Shown here piece after piece: positions 1 through 6,400 of a stretch of 34,800 bases of DNA (position 1 is the stretch's first letter; each line of letters starts with the position of its first letter). Where the stretch lies: the NCBI GenBank assembly GCA_902773665.1, contig CACYFF010000006.1, positions 1 through 34,800 of the forward strand. Reading direction: 5' to 3'. The notes under the pieces were generated by a model. It was not told where the DNA came from and did no database searches. It was given only the letters and a program-made list of their open reading frames with translations. The translations under genes were made by a program, and so were the position numbers. The stretch is from an uncultured Eubacteriales bacterium (GTDB lineage: Bacteria; Bacillota; Clostridia; Peptostreptococcales; Anaerovoracaceae).

Positions 1-217
1 CAAGCTTCTTTGCAAGATCAGATGTGACTTCCAGTTCTTCCTGATCCCGGAATATCCTGTTTATCCTTTCCCTTCCGTACTGCTTTTTAACAGCAGAAGG
101 TATGCGGAACCTCTCCAGTCTGTGCTGGATCTCCTTTGCGATCTTGGCATCCTTTGGCACATGTCTGTAGGATATGAATGCTTCATAACGGTATGTTCTT
201 ATTGTATTATCAGTCAT
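1..217 (-). CDS. TIR-domain protein, N-terminal part only (runs off window)
   Basis: Reading leftward from an ATG at 217 gives about 72 codons that stay open to the window edge. The protein starts MTDNTIRTYRYEAFISYRHV and continues with RIFRDQEELEVTSDLAKKL. The YEAFISYRH start and the FRDQEEL segment are the characteristic first strand and box-2-like region of bacterial TIR domains of the kind that open larger Clostridia proteins. TIR domains in bacteria are commonly NADases or effector domains of antiphage systems; that role is inference here. The start codon overlaps the stop of the upstream frame as ATGA (214-217), so translation is probably coupled. The catalytic Glu region and any C-terminal sensor domain lie outside the window. 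Confidence 0.8.
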   Translation of the reverse strand, partial: MTDNTIRTYRYEAFISYRHVPKDAKIAKEIQHRLERFRIPSAVKKQYGRERINRIFRDQEELEVTSDLAKKL

Positions 218-415
218 TGGATCTGCCCCTTTTGTGCGGCAAACATTGCCTGTCTCTGTTCTATTTCAAAGAATTCCTGTCTTATCTGGTCTTCCCAGAC
301 ATCAGTAGGCCTCTTTCCCTTTTTCTTACCCCAGAGGAATATCAGGACTGAGGTCACAGCAAGCAATACAAGCGAAAGACCTGAGCCCTCTACACCGAAC
401 CCTACGTTGTAAACA
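214..415 (-). pseudogene. C-terminal remnant of a single-pass membrane protein
   Basis: This frame encodes about 66 residues: one hydrophobic segment (GLSLVLLAVTSVLIFLWG) followed by a basic KKKGKRP stretch and a Gln/Glu-rich tail (DQIRQEFFEIEQRQAMF). Upstream of about 415 the same frame is only the out-of-phase reading of the methylase gene, so the native N-terminus is missing. Its stop overlaps the TIR start by four bases. I infer that it was originally the gene preceding the TIR gene, or an accessory membrane partner of it, truncated when the methylase fragment was joined on. A start at 474 in the methylase antiphase region could still give an 86-aa product. The family is not recognised. 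Confidence 0.5.
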
Positions 416-736
416 AAGCTGTTCCTTGCAGATGTGATCGATTCTCTCCTGAAGATCGGGAATCTTGTCCTCAAGGCCTTTGATAAGCCTTTTGGCTATC
501 TCTCTGAGAAAAACACCGCTCTTGCAGCCCGGGTCAAGAAACTTAGTGTTCGGATCTTCAAAGAGTTCCTGAGGGAGCAAATCGAGCATTTGGTTCGCTA
601 CTTCCGGTGGTGTGAAGACTTCGTCACTGGAGAGGTTGGCCAGACAGTTCAAAACGTCAGGGTTATATACCTGGTTAAATACGTCGCTATTTTCTTGAAC
701 TAATTCAGGGACCACCTGACCCTTTTTATCAATCAT
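326..736 (-). pseudogene. Truncated Eco57I-class adenine DNA methylase
   Basis: The first 107 codons read as the N-terminus of an Eco57I-type restriction-modification methylase: an FTPPEVANQMLDLLP segment, then the SAM-binding motif I variant FLDPGCKSGVFLREI (about residues 67-80; the usual form is DPACGTG). After KEQL (codon 107, position about 416) homology ends abruptly where family members, as I recall them, continue with FGIAITEL. The frame then reads 29 unrelated residues, including CLQRRVRC, to a stop at 326. The NPPY catalytic motif and target-recognition region are absent, so it cannot methylate DNA by itself. The start overlaps the preceding gene by eight bases. No internal stop or frameshift precedes the break, so the loss looks like one recombination event rather than slow decay. 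Confidence 0.75.
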
Positions 737-1433
737 AGTCCGTTATCCTCCTATAATCTGTTGGTGGATATTCCTTTATCGGATCCGGCATCCAAGTGCC
801 GGTCATCTTATCGTAAGTAAATGTACTGTGAGGGACCATATTTTCTATAGAGAGCCGATCTGTTGGTTCTTCTTTAGCGTCCTTGCCACCTTTCATCAGC
901 TCATCCAGACGGAAGTCTCTGCGTTTGATATTGTCGCCCGTAACGAAGTCCCATTGGGCGAAGATGATAGGACTGCCATCTGCCTTAAGCATCGTAAGTG
1001 TATCTCCACAGAGGATGTTATGATCTAAGACGAATTTTGCTACAGTCCTTGCAGTATCGTTTGCCTCGGTCTTCATGACTTTGGTGTATTCCTTGTCCCA
1101 GATCTTATACAGTCGCTCAATACAAGCGTCTCTATTATCCTGAAGGAGTTCAACGCCGTATATACTGGTGAGCGCTGTGATAGCTTTCTTCTCGTAATCA
1201 GCAGTGAATACTTTACCTTTGAATTTGCTGGCTTTGAGCGCTGCTTTCAGCTTTCTGCTCAGAATCTCCGCAAGGAAGTTGCCGTCTCCGCAGGCAGGTT
1301 CAAGGAATCTGCTCTCTATGCGTTCCGTTTCCTGCTTTACGAGGTCCAACATGGCGTTGACTTCACGTTCGTTGGTAAAGACTTCGCCGTGATCTGCAAC
1401 ACGTTCTTTTGATTTGATCTGTCCTTTTGCCAT
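729..1433 (-). CDS. Short SAM-methyltransferase-like protein, RM-associated (copy 2)
   Basis: A 234-aa protein with N-terminal HGEVFTNEREVNAML and motif I RFLEPACGDGNFLAEIL (about residues 43-59). The middle carries ALTSIYGVELLQDNR and the later part NILCGDTLTMLKADGSPIIFAQWDF. It has the SAM-binding half of an N6-adenine methylase, but at the position expected for the NPPY catalytic motif it reads FAQWDF instead. Short proteins like this are, to my knowledge, commonly encoded just upstream of an Eco57I-type methylase plus helicase, where they may be an accessory subunit. It begins in a TAATG overlap with the preceding paralogue and ends inside the truncated methylase. It looks intact, but its partner is broken. 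Confidence 0.75.
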   Translation of the reverse strand: MAKGQIKSKERVADHGEVFTNEREVNAMLDLVKQETERIESRFLEPACGDGNFLAEILSRKLKAALKASKFKGKVFTADYEKKAITALTSIYGVELLQDNRDACIERLYKIWDKEYTKVMKTEANDTARTVAKFVLDHNILCGDTLTMLKADGSPIIFAQWDFVTGDNIKRRDFRLDELMKGGKDAKEEPTDRLSIENMVPHSTFTYDKMTGTWMPDPIKEYPPTDYRRITDYD

Positions 1434-2029
1434 TACGCTGCAAGCCTCCAGTCATAGATTTTGGCCTTCTTATGTATACTGCTGTCCTTGTTTTCCAGTA
1501 TATCGGAAAAGAGGAAATCTCGCCTTTCGAACATCCCGTCATCCGTAAGCTGCCATTCAGAAAAGACGAGCGGCGCTCCATTTGCAGCAAGACCTGTCAG
1601 AGTATTACCGCAAATGATATTGCGCTTCAAAACGCATCTGAGAGCCTTCAGGAGGCCTTCAGAGGGCTCTAAACCATAAGAACCGATAAAATGCTCACAG
1701 CAAACGGCTATGAGGCGCTGGCGGCTTTCTTCGACGTTGTCGGCCTGAATGTCTACCCCGTAGATGGAAGTGACTGCTTCGATCATATGAAGCCTATATT
1801 CGCCGATGTCTTCTCCGTAAAGGCGACCTACCGTGATAAGTTTGCGCCGAAGGATCTCAACAAGAAAGTTGCCATTCCCGCATGCTGGCTCAAGAAAGCG
1901 CGAATCGATTCGCTCGCACTCACATTCTACAAGGTCGCACATGGCTCTCACTTCTCTATCATTAGTGAAAACCTCACCATATTTTGAAACTCGATTCCTA
2001 GCTTTTATTTGTTCATTATTTTTGTACAT
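1433..2029 (-). CDS. Short SAM-methyltransferase-like protein, RM-associated (copy 1)
   Basis: A 198-aa paralogue of the next gene downstream. Shared blocks are YGEVFTNDREVRAM, the SAM-binding RFLEPACGNGNFLVEIL, AVTSIYGVDIQADN and NIICGNTLTGLAANGAPLVFSEW. Like its neighbour it lacks a recognisable NPPY motif, reading FSEWQL. It is shorter at the C-terminus by about 35 residues. The start at 2029 has no clear Shine-Dalgarno, but it lies only six bases after the stop of the 97-aa gene at 2036, so translation is probably coupled. The stop shares one base with the next start (TAATG). Two side-by-side divergent copies suggest duplication or two subunits rather than an assembly error. Confidence 0.7.
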   Translation of the reverse strand: MYKNNEQIKARNRVSKYGEVFTNDREVRAMCDLVECECERIDSRFLEPACGNGNFLVEILRRKLITVGRLYGEDIGEYRLHMIEAVTSIYGVDIQADNVEESRQRLIAVCCEHFIGSYGLEPSEGLLKALRCVLKRNIICGNTLTGLAANGAPLVFSEWQLTDDGMFERRDFLFSDILENKDSSIHKKAKIYDWRLAA

Positions 2030-2035
2030 GCTTAT

Positions 2036-2329
2036 TTATGCTTCTAGATCTATCCAGACGTCATGACATACAATATTCCCCAAACTCAAATGAATATCTA
2101 ATCCTTTTATGTCTTCCATAGTCAAAGATTCACCATGATATTTGTCTAGAAAAGCCTCCAGCTTATCTAGTTCGCCTTGATACTCTTCACTTTCTTGCAT
2201 CCGCCCCATTCGAAGCAAGCAATCAAAATCTTGCTCAGACTCAATTTCACGGATGATCTCATTCGGGTCGTCGCCCTTATAATTTTCAGTAAAGGGTCCT
2301 ATCTCGATCTTAGCGACATATTTACTCAT
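2036..2329 (-). CDS. Orphan 97-aa acidic protein, first gene of the methylase operon
   Basis: The ATG at 2329 is preceded by AGGAGAA at good spacing. The product is acidic and mixed alpha/beta-looking, with no signal peptide or membrane segment. Visible segments are YVAKIEIGPFTENYKGDD at the N-terminus, EELDK-type helical stretches in the middle, and a C-terminal VCHDVWIDLEA. I do not recognise a family. Its stop is six bases from the start of the methyltransferase-like gene, so it is probably the first gene of that operon. Local base composition is noticeably more AT-rich than the catabolic region of the window, fitting horizontal acquisition. Function is unknown. Confidence 0.6.
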   Translation of the reverse strand: MSKYVAKIEIGPFTENYKGDDPNEIIREIESEQDFDCLLRMGRMQESEEYQGELDKLEAFLDKYHGESLTMEDIKGLDIHLSLGNIVCHDVWIDLEA

Positions 2330-2415
2330 ATAAATTCTCCTGAACTAAAAGGCTATATTTATATTCCATTCCAAAATAATTATACTGCTTTTGACAGATA
2401 AATGGCATAATAGAA

Positions 2416-2442
2416 ACCCGTCTGCATGAATTTCAGACAGGT
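2416..2442 (-). terminator. Hairpin terminator downstream of the 44-aa ORF / duplicated fragment
   Basis: Arms 2416-2424 and 2434-2442 (CCxGTCTG / CAGACxGG with one mismatch) form an 8-9 bp stem. Read leftward it is followed by GGGTTTCTATT. It separates the transcript ending near 2460 from the 97-aa gene. Confidence 0.4.
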
Positions 2443-2459
2443 CACTAATTTTTTTTGTT

Positions 2460-2594
2460 TTACTGCATTTCCCTTAAGCGCGCTGCCTCTTCGAGTTTTT
2501 CTCTCAGTTCATTCAACGCCTTTTCAGTTTCCTCATCGTTTAAAAATTCCTCAAGTTCTTTCAGTTTTTCTTCCAGTTCACTTTGTAAACTCAT
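2460..2594 (-). CDS. Small 44-aa helical ORF
   Basis: An ATG at 2594 opens a 44-codon frame ending at 2460 with product starting MSLQSELEEKLKELEEFL and ending KLEEAARLREMQ. It is almost entirely Glu/Lys/Leu with heptad-like spacing, so it should form a single amphipathic helix or short coiled coil. The Shine-Dalgarno is weak: AGGATG lies too far upstream. It follows the duplicated gene fragment at 2617 with only 22 bases between. It could be a genuine small protein or the surviving tail of a longer coiled-coil gene. No family is recognised. Confidence 0.35.
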   Translation of the reverse strand: MSLQSELEEKLKELEEFLNDEETEKALNELREKLEEAARLREMQ

Positions 2595-2616
2595 TTCTAT
2601 ATGAATCATCCTTTCC

Positions 2617-2866
2617 TCACGCCATCTCCCCCGCCAGCGACATCTCCACCTCCATCCGCTTCATCCACTGGTAGGCGTCGCGCACCTTGCGCTTCCCGTC
2701 GTAGTGGCGGGGTTCACCGAACCAGCGGGGCAGCGGATATAGGGTCACGCAGGTGCCGTCGGGACTGAAGATGTAGATCGCGCTTTGATAGACCACCGTT
2801 TCGCAGCCGGTCTCGCACTTGCAGAGCAGGTAGCGGAGATCCTTGACTCAGAAGGCGTCTATGTAT
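2617..2866 (-). pseudogene. Truncated duplicate of the 116-aa gene at 3744-4094
   Basis: This stretch nearly copies 3744-3993. Both read RYLL-KCE-GCE--VYQSAIYIF and RWFGEPRHYDGKRKVRDAY, then WMKRMEVEMSLAGE. The copy lacks the first 35 or so codons and its promoter. A TGA also replaces the Cys-Ser of DAFCSKDL. It starts immediately after the stop of the zinc-ribbon gene at 2867, which is therefore bracketed by two direct copies of about 245 bp. Few substitutions separate the copies, so the duplication is recent. Confidence 0.85.
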
Positions 2867-3730
2867 CTAACTAATCCACTCTTCCACCTCATTGCTTAAT
2901 ACCAGTTTTCCCGTCGCATCTAATGAATAATCATATTTACACCCATACCCATAAAGAGGGTCAAAGTGATAACCTATGCGGGCAACCTTATCATCAAAGG
3001 AAAAATCGATAAATATTCGTTCTCGTATTCCGCCATCAGGAGAATCACACCAATAAGGACTCTCATCCAACTCCCCTTCATCCAGTTCAGTTAGGGAGAC
3101 CTTGCCATGGTCAACACACCATTTCCGTAATGTGGTTCCTTTAAATATTGAACTCTTACCTGGATCTCGTTTGACATAGGAGATGATCACAATTGTATCG
3201 TTTGGATCCTTAAGCGCCGGCGCTGCACAATAATCAAAGAATGCTTTTATTATTTTTTCTGTAGCATCATCATACAGTTCAATAATAGGCTCTCCAATTT
3301 CAGCATCAGTCAATGGGAGCAATATGGAAAAGCAATGTGAACAGAAGGTGCTTTTACGAGACACCTTATAGCCACAGTTGCTACACTTAAAAACTTTTCT
3401 ATTCCCCTGTATCTCCAATATCGTGTAAGCAAGCTTCGGCATGTAATAATCTTTATTGACCACAGTCTCTTCTGGAATTACCGGGATGGATGAATCTTTC
3501 AATGCCGTATCATTAGTTGTTACGGCACTTGCATTACTAGTAAGCTTTCTATCTTTTTCATCGTGCCATATAAAAATGCCTATCGCGCCTACTGTGATAA
3601 TGAAAAATACGATGATGCCAACCTTGTTTCTGTCCATAATGGATATCACAACACCGCCAGCGCCGATAAAAAGTCCATACAGGGCTATAAATCCTAGTAT
3701 TGAGTCGTAAGAACCTGGTTTCCTCCTCAT
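2867..3730 (-). CDS. Zinc-ribbon protein with two N-terminal membrane segments
   Basis: A 287-aa protein. I start it at the ATG at 3730 because AAGGAGG sits just upstream; an in-frame TTG at 3751 precedes that site. Residues about 10-30 and 36-55 are hydrophobic (ILGFIALYGLFIGAGGVVI and VGIIVFFIITVGAIGIFI), forming a membrane hairpin. Near residues 116-135 is a four-Cys zinc ribbon (CSNCGYKVSRKSTFCSHC). The C-terminal 150 residues form an unrecognised soluble domain rich in Asp and Tyr, with FFDYCAAP and a YGYGCKYDYSLD tail. The Shine-Dalgarno includes the stop codon of the 116-aa gene upstream, so the two are co-transcribed. It is flanked by direct repeats. Function is unknown; membrane sensing is only a guess. 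Confidence 0.7.
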   Translation of the reverse strand: MRRKPGSYDSILGFIALYGLFIGAGGVVISIMDRNKVGIIVFFIITVGAIGIFIWHDEKDRKLTSNASAVTTNDTALKDSSIPVIPEETVVNKDYYMPKLAYTILEIQGNRKVFKCSNCGYKVSRKSTFCSHCFSILLPLTDAEIGEPIIELYDDATEKIIKAFFDYCAAPALKDPNDTIVIISYVKRDPGKSSIFKGTTLRKWCVDHGKVSLTELDEGELDESPYWCDSPDGGIRERIFIDFSFDDKVARIGYHFDPLYGYGCKYDYSLDATGKLVLSNEVEEWIS

Positions 3731-3743
3731 ACAAGTTACCTCC

Positions 3744-4094
3744 TTACGCAAACTCCCCTGCCAGCGACATCTCCACCTCCATCCGCTTCATCCACCGGTA
3801 GGCGTCGCGCACTTTGCGCTTCCCGTCGTAATGGCGGGGTTCACCGAACCAGCGGGGCAGCGGATATAGGGTCACGCAGGTGCCGTCGGGACTGAAGATG
3901 TAGATCGCGCTTTGATAGACCACCGGCTCGCAGCCGGCCTCGCACTTGCCGAGCAGGTAGCGGAGATCCTTGCTGCAGAAGGCGTCCATGCGGCGGCCGC
4001 GTTCGTAGGCGAGCGTTATGTTGCGGCGGGCAGCGCGTTCGTTAAGGCCAAGCCGTTTGTGAGCCATCTGAAGGCTGTGGTTCGTCGTGTTCAT
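3744..4094 (-). CDS. Orphan 116-aa protein (intact copy of the duplicated gene)
   Basis: The ATG at 4094 has a GGAGG site a few bases upstream. The N-terminal third is basic and helical (KRLGLNERAARRNITLAYERGRR). The remainder contains YQSAIYIFSPDGTCVTLYPLP and a conserved-looking RWFGEPRHYDGKRKVRDAYR block. There is no signal peptide or membrane segment. I do not recognise the family. The frame is full-length, and a truncated near-identical copy lies at 2617-2866. The promoter carries a perfect TGTCC/GGACA inverted repeat. Short Cys-containing stretches (CSKDLRYLLGKCEAGCE) might bind metal, but the pattern is not a standard one. Confidence 0.65.
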   Translation of the reverse strand: MNTTNHSLQMAHKRLGLNERAARRNITLAYERGRRMDAFCSKDLRYLLGKCEAGCEPVVYQSAIYIFSPDGTCVTLYPLPRWFGEPRHYDGKRKVRDAYRWMKRMEVEMSLAGEFA

Positions 4095-4143
4095 GGGGTC
4101 CTCCTTCTTGGTTTTGCTGGGTTTTGTGCTATCTTACAGTTTG

Positions 4144-4177
4144 ATTGTAGCAAACCCAGTGTCCTATAGGAGGGACA
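4144..4177 (-). promoter_or_regulatory. Promoter with TGTCC-N8-GGACA inverted repeat
   Basis: Read leftward: TGTCCC at 4177-4172, 22 bases, then a -10-like TACAAT at 4149-4144. On the plus strand TGTCC (4160-4164) and GGACA (4173-4177) form a perfect inverted repeat with an 8-bp centre. There is no canonical -35 at 17 bp. The same arrangement recurs at four other minus-strand promoters in this window. Confidence 0.55.
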
Positions 4178-4207
4178 GTATAATTCGAGCTTTATGTTTT
4201 TTCGTTT

Positions 4208-4236
4208 GTGGACGGAGCCCCTGGAAATGCTATAAT
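4208..4236 (+). promoter_or_regulatory. Probable promoter of the DJ-1/PfpI gene
   Basis: A perfect TATAAT lies at 4231-4236, 34 bases before the chosen ATG at 4270. The -35 region (GTGGAC around 4208-4213, 17-bp spacing) is a weak match. Confidence 0.5.
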
Positions 4237-4269
4237 TGAATCAATTCTTATGCAAACGTGAGGTGTAAT

Positions 4270-4854
4270 ATGAAAGTCCTACTCTACTGCTCCCAAGGCT
4301 TCGAAACAATAGAAGCCAGCCCATTCATCGACGTAATGGGCTGGGCAAGAAACGATTTTGGATATGATGTGGATGTGGTCACGTGCGGACTTACAAAGGA
4401 AGTCGAAAGCACTTTCGGGCTACACATCCTTGCCGACATCCTGTTAGATGAGGTGACTCCTTCAGATTACGATGCCCTGGCGATTCCGGGCGGGTTTAAA
4501 GAATTCGGGTTCTACGAAGAGGCTTACAGCGAGCCGGTACTGTCCCTCATCCGGGAGTTCGACAAGCTGGGAAAACCGATCGCGTCGGTTTGCGTAGGAG
4601 CCCTGCCTATTGGTAAGAGCGGCATATTAAAAGACCGCCGAGCGACGACGTATCATCTGCTCGGCGGATATCATCAGGATGAGCTGCGGGAATTCGGTGC
4701 TGATGTGGTCAACGAGCCCATCGTACAGGACGGAAACGTAATTACCTCCTGGTGCCCGCAGACGGCACCTTACGTGGCGTTCCGGCTTCTGGGCATGCTG
4801 ATCGGCGAAGAAAATGCTGCGCCGATCCGTCAGGCGATGGGGTATGAGGGTTAG
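4270..4854 (+). CDS. DJ-1/PfpI family protein
   Basis: A 194-aa protein starting at the ATG at 4270, which follows GAGGTG; an upstream in-frame GTG at 4258 would place that site inside the gene. It has the flavodoxin-like DJ-1/PfpI fold pattern: N-terminal VLLYCSQGFETIEASPFIDV, then YDALAIPGGFKEFGFYE, and the nucleophile-elbow IASVCVGALPIG with the Cys expected to be catalytic or redox-sensitive. A YHLLGGYHQ segment follows. Family members act as deglycases, chaperones, proteases or amidotransferase-like enzymes; which applies here cannot be read from sequence. It is a single-gene unit, convergent with the toxin-antitoxin pair and sharing a terminator with it. Confidence 0.85.
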   Translation: MKVLLYCSQGFETIEASPFIDVMGWARNDFGYDVDVVTCGLTKEVESTFGLHILADILLDEVTPSDYDALAIPGGFKEFGFYEEAYSEPVLSLIREFDKLGKPIASVCVGALPIGKSGILKDRRATTYHLLGGYHQDELREFGADVVNEPIVQDGNVITSWCPQTAPYVAFRLLGMLIGEENAAPIRQAMGYEG

Positions 4855-4886
4855 TAGGATTTCTGGGAACTATCATAAAGCATATA

Positions 4887-4916
4887 AAACAGAGCGCCCT
4901 TTCGAGCACTCTGTTT
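4887..4916. terminator. Bidirectional hairpin terminator
   Basis: Arms AAACAGAG (4887-4894) and CTCTGTTT (4909-4916) pair perfectly and are extended by further partial pairing around GAGCACTC. It lies between the convergent DJ-1 gene and hepT. A related GAGCACTCT hairpin recurs at 6321-6345. Confidence 0.6.
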
Positions 4917-4941
4917 ATATTGGCACAATCGGACAGGGAAG

Positions 4942-5298
4942 TTAGAAATTCGTAGTGAGCTCTTTCTCACAGAAATCTCTCAGCGTGGGGATATCACTGA
5001 TAACCACATCCCAGGTAATGGAATGATCCACTGTTCCATAACGATGAGCAACAATGTTTCGCATCATTTTTATTTCACGCCAGGCGATCTCAGGGTGTGC
5101 TGCACGATATTCATCACTCAGATTGCCTACCAGTTCACCAATCTGCAAAATGCATAGAGCTACAGCATTATGAAATGAGGAGTTCTCCAGAAACAGGTCT
5201 TTATCTGCTCCGAAATAATTTAAAGAATCTTGAATTTGGTCACAATATGAAACTATATGTTCCAAGATGCGAGCATCTCTTTCTGGTTTATCGTTCAT
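4942..5298 (-). CDS. hepT: HepT-like HEPN ribonuclease toxin
   Basis: A 118-aa all-helical protein of the HEPN/DUF86 family. The HEPN active-site motif R-X4-H-X-Y is exact: R80, H85 and Y87 in MMRNIVAHRYG. The flanking IGELVGNLSDEY segment is also typical of HepT proteins. HepT toxins cleave RNA, and in the studied MntA/HepT pairs the antitoxin AMPylates the Tyr of this motif. The chosen start is the ATG at 5298, behind a GAGGAG site lying inside the upstream gene. The two frames overlap by 11 bases, as usual for coupled toxin-antitoxin pairs. Nothing looks broken. Confidence 0.88.
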   Translation of the reverse strand: MNDKPERDARILEHIVSYCDQIQDSLNYFGADKDLFLENSSFHNAVALCILQIGELVGNLSDEYRAAHPEIAWREIKMMRNIVAHRYGTVDHSITWDVVISDIPTLRDFCEKELTTNF

Positions 5299-5575
5299 AT
5301 AGCAAAATCTCCTCAGGAGCAATTGCAGAACGGAATCGACTGTCCATTCCGTTTGTCGAGATCAAGTCAACTTTCTTTCCTAATTCGTCTTCCAACGACC
5401 CCAATAAGCCGGCAAACTGAAGTCCGCGAATCGAGCCTTTATCGATACGAAGGTCTATATCACTTTCCTCTGTTGCTTCCCCTCTTGCATAAGATCCAAA
5501 TAAAAACACGCGCTCCGCACCGTACTCTTGAGCAAGCCTGCTTACAATAGATTGAATCTCAGAAATGCTACTCAT
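5288..5575 (-). CDS. mntA: MntA-like minimal nucleotidyltransferase antitoxin
   Basis: A 95-aa minimal nucleotidyltransferase. The signature GS-X10-DXD is complete: G27-S28 then D39 and D41 in FLFGSYARGEATEESDIDL. The next strand, KKVDLISTNGMDSRFR, would supply the third carboxylate. In characterised pairs MntA transfers AMP to HepT and silences its RNase activity. The ATG at 5575 follows an AAAGGGGGG site. Placing the antitoxin first and overlapping the toxin matches known modules. The upstream promoter is an ordinary sigma-A type, unlike the TGTCC-type promoters of the neighbouring orphan genes. Confidence 0.9.
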   Translation of the reverse strand: MSSISEIQSIVSRLAQEYGAERVFLFGSYARGEATEESDIDLRIDKGSIRGLQFAGLLGSLEDELGKKVDLISTNGMDSRFRSAIAPEEILLYER

Positions 5576-5602
5576 GCTGCAAATACCCCCCTTTCTATTT
5601 GC

Positions 5603-5631
5603 ATTTTACGATATGTATAAGGAAAAATCAA
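5603..5631 (-). promoter_or_regulatory. Promoter of mntA-hepT
   Basis: Read leftward: TTGATT (5631-5626), 17-bp spacer, TAAAAT (5608-5603). Both are good sigma-A matches, 28 bases before the ATG. Confidence 0.6.
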
Positions 5632-5640
5632 TTTGCAACA

Positions 5641-5883
5641 TTAGTCTGTCATATGGGCTGCCCAATACTCGTCGATCTGTGTTATATAATCTTTTGCCGC
5701 AAAATCTGTAATATCATCGTACCAAAGCCAGTCTCCACCTCCCCATGCGAAGGCAGCTAAGAATTTGGATCCAATCCACTTCTCGGGAACTCTTGGGTCA
5801 TAACGCTTAAATCCATCGATTCCGACTCTGACCAAATCTGGCTTTTTCCCTCTTGTGTCGACCATGTAATCGTATTGAGCCAT
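5641..5883 (-). CDS. Orphan 80-aa aromatic-rich protein
   Basis: The ATG at 5883 has an AGGTAG site upstream. The 80-aa product is rich in Trp and Asp: FAWGGGDWLWYDDITDFAA in the middle, with IDEYWAAHMTD at the end. There is no signal peptide or transmembrane segment. It lies 33 bases after the stop of the 108-aa gene, so the two probably form an operon. No family is recognised. Small acidic, aromatic-rich proteins in such islands are often immunity or inhibitor proteins, but nothing here proves that. Confidence 0.55.
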   Translation of the reverse strand: MAQYDYMVDTRGKKPDLVRVGIDGFKRYDPRVPEKWIGSKFLAAFAWGGGDWLWYDDITDFAAKDYITQIDEYWAAHMTD

Positions 5884-5916
5884 CTTTCTACCTACTCATT
5901 CCTACAGAAACCACTG

Positions 5917-6243
5917 TCAGTCCAAGAAACCTATATTGAACACGTCTGTTGCCCCGACTGCTTCCAAGTCCTTCTGGATCTTTGACTGTAACCATTCCAT
6001 CAAGCCTTCATCCCAGGAGTTTCGACGTTCTAAGCCGATATCATCCGGGAAATAATGATACGGCTGACCCTTATATACGAACTGAGTCTCGACTAATTTT
6101 GCCGGCCATGCGCTGGGGCCTTCCATCCATTCCTTTCGATAATCAGGCATCAAGTTTTTCCATTTCTGCATCACAGCATAAAGTTCCGGAACATCTTCCG
6201 TAATTCTGATGCAATCGAAATAATTGAAGTTTCTTACTCCCAT
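5917..6243 (-). CDS. Orphan 108-aa protein
   Basis: The start is placed at the ATG at 6243 because the GGTGGTGAG site lies between it and an in-frame ATG at 6261. The product begins MGVRNFNYFDCIRITEDVPE and continues with AVMQKWKNLMPDYRKEWMEG, a VYKGQPYHYFPDDIGLE segment and a helical C-terminus. It is acidic and probably soluble and globular. I recognise no family. Its promoter region carries a TGTCC-N7-GGACA inverted repeat. It is the first gene of a two-gene unit with the 80-aa gene. Confidence 0.55.
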   Translation of the reverse strand: MGVRNFNYFDCIRITEDVPELYAVMQKWKNLMPDYRKEWMEGPSAWPAKLVETQFVYKGQPYHYFPDDIGLERRNSWDEGLMEWLQSKIQKDLEAVGATDVFNIGFLD

Positions 6244-6265
6244 GTTCTCACCACCCTTCATTTAC

Positions 6266-6299
6266 ATTGTTACAGAAGCTGTTGTCCAAATATGGGACA
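6266..6299 (-). promoter_or_regulatory. Promoter with TGTCC-N7-GGACA inverted repeat
   Basis: Read leftward: TGTCCC at 6299-6294, 22 bases, then AACAAT (6271-6266) as a possible -10. The half-sites TGTCC (6283-6287) and GGACA (6295-6299) are perfect. Confidence 0.45.
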
Positions 6300-6316
6300 G
6301 GTCGAATAGGGTGCAC

Positions 6317-6345
6317 AAAAAGAGTGCCCACCGTTCGAGCACTCT
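6317..6345 (-). terminator. Rho-independent terminator
   Basis: Arms AGAGTGC (6321-6327) and GCACTCT (6339-6345). Read leftward the stem is followed by a run of T (plus-strand A at 6317-6320). It ends the transcript containing the 77-aa gene at 6401. Confidence 0.65.
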
Positions 6346-6400
6346 AACTCTCCTTTCGTGCGTAATTATATTGCATCCTCAAGCCCCGACAGGCCCTCTG

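Noticed and set aside
2867-3751. TTG at 3751 as the start of the zinc-ribbon protein
   Set aside because: The GGAGG site lies downstream of the TTG and directly before the ATG at 3730.
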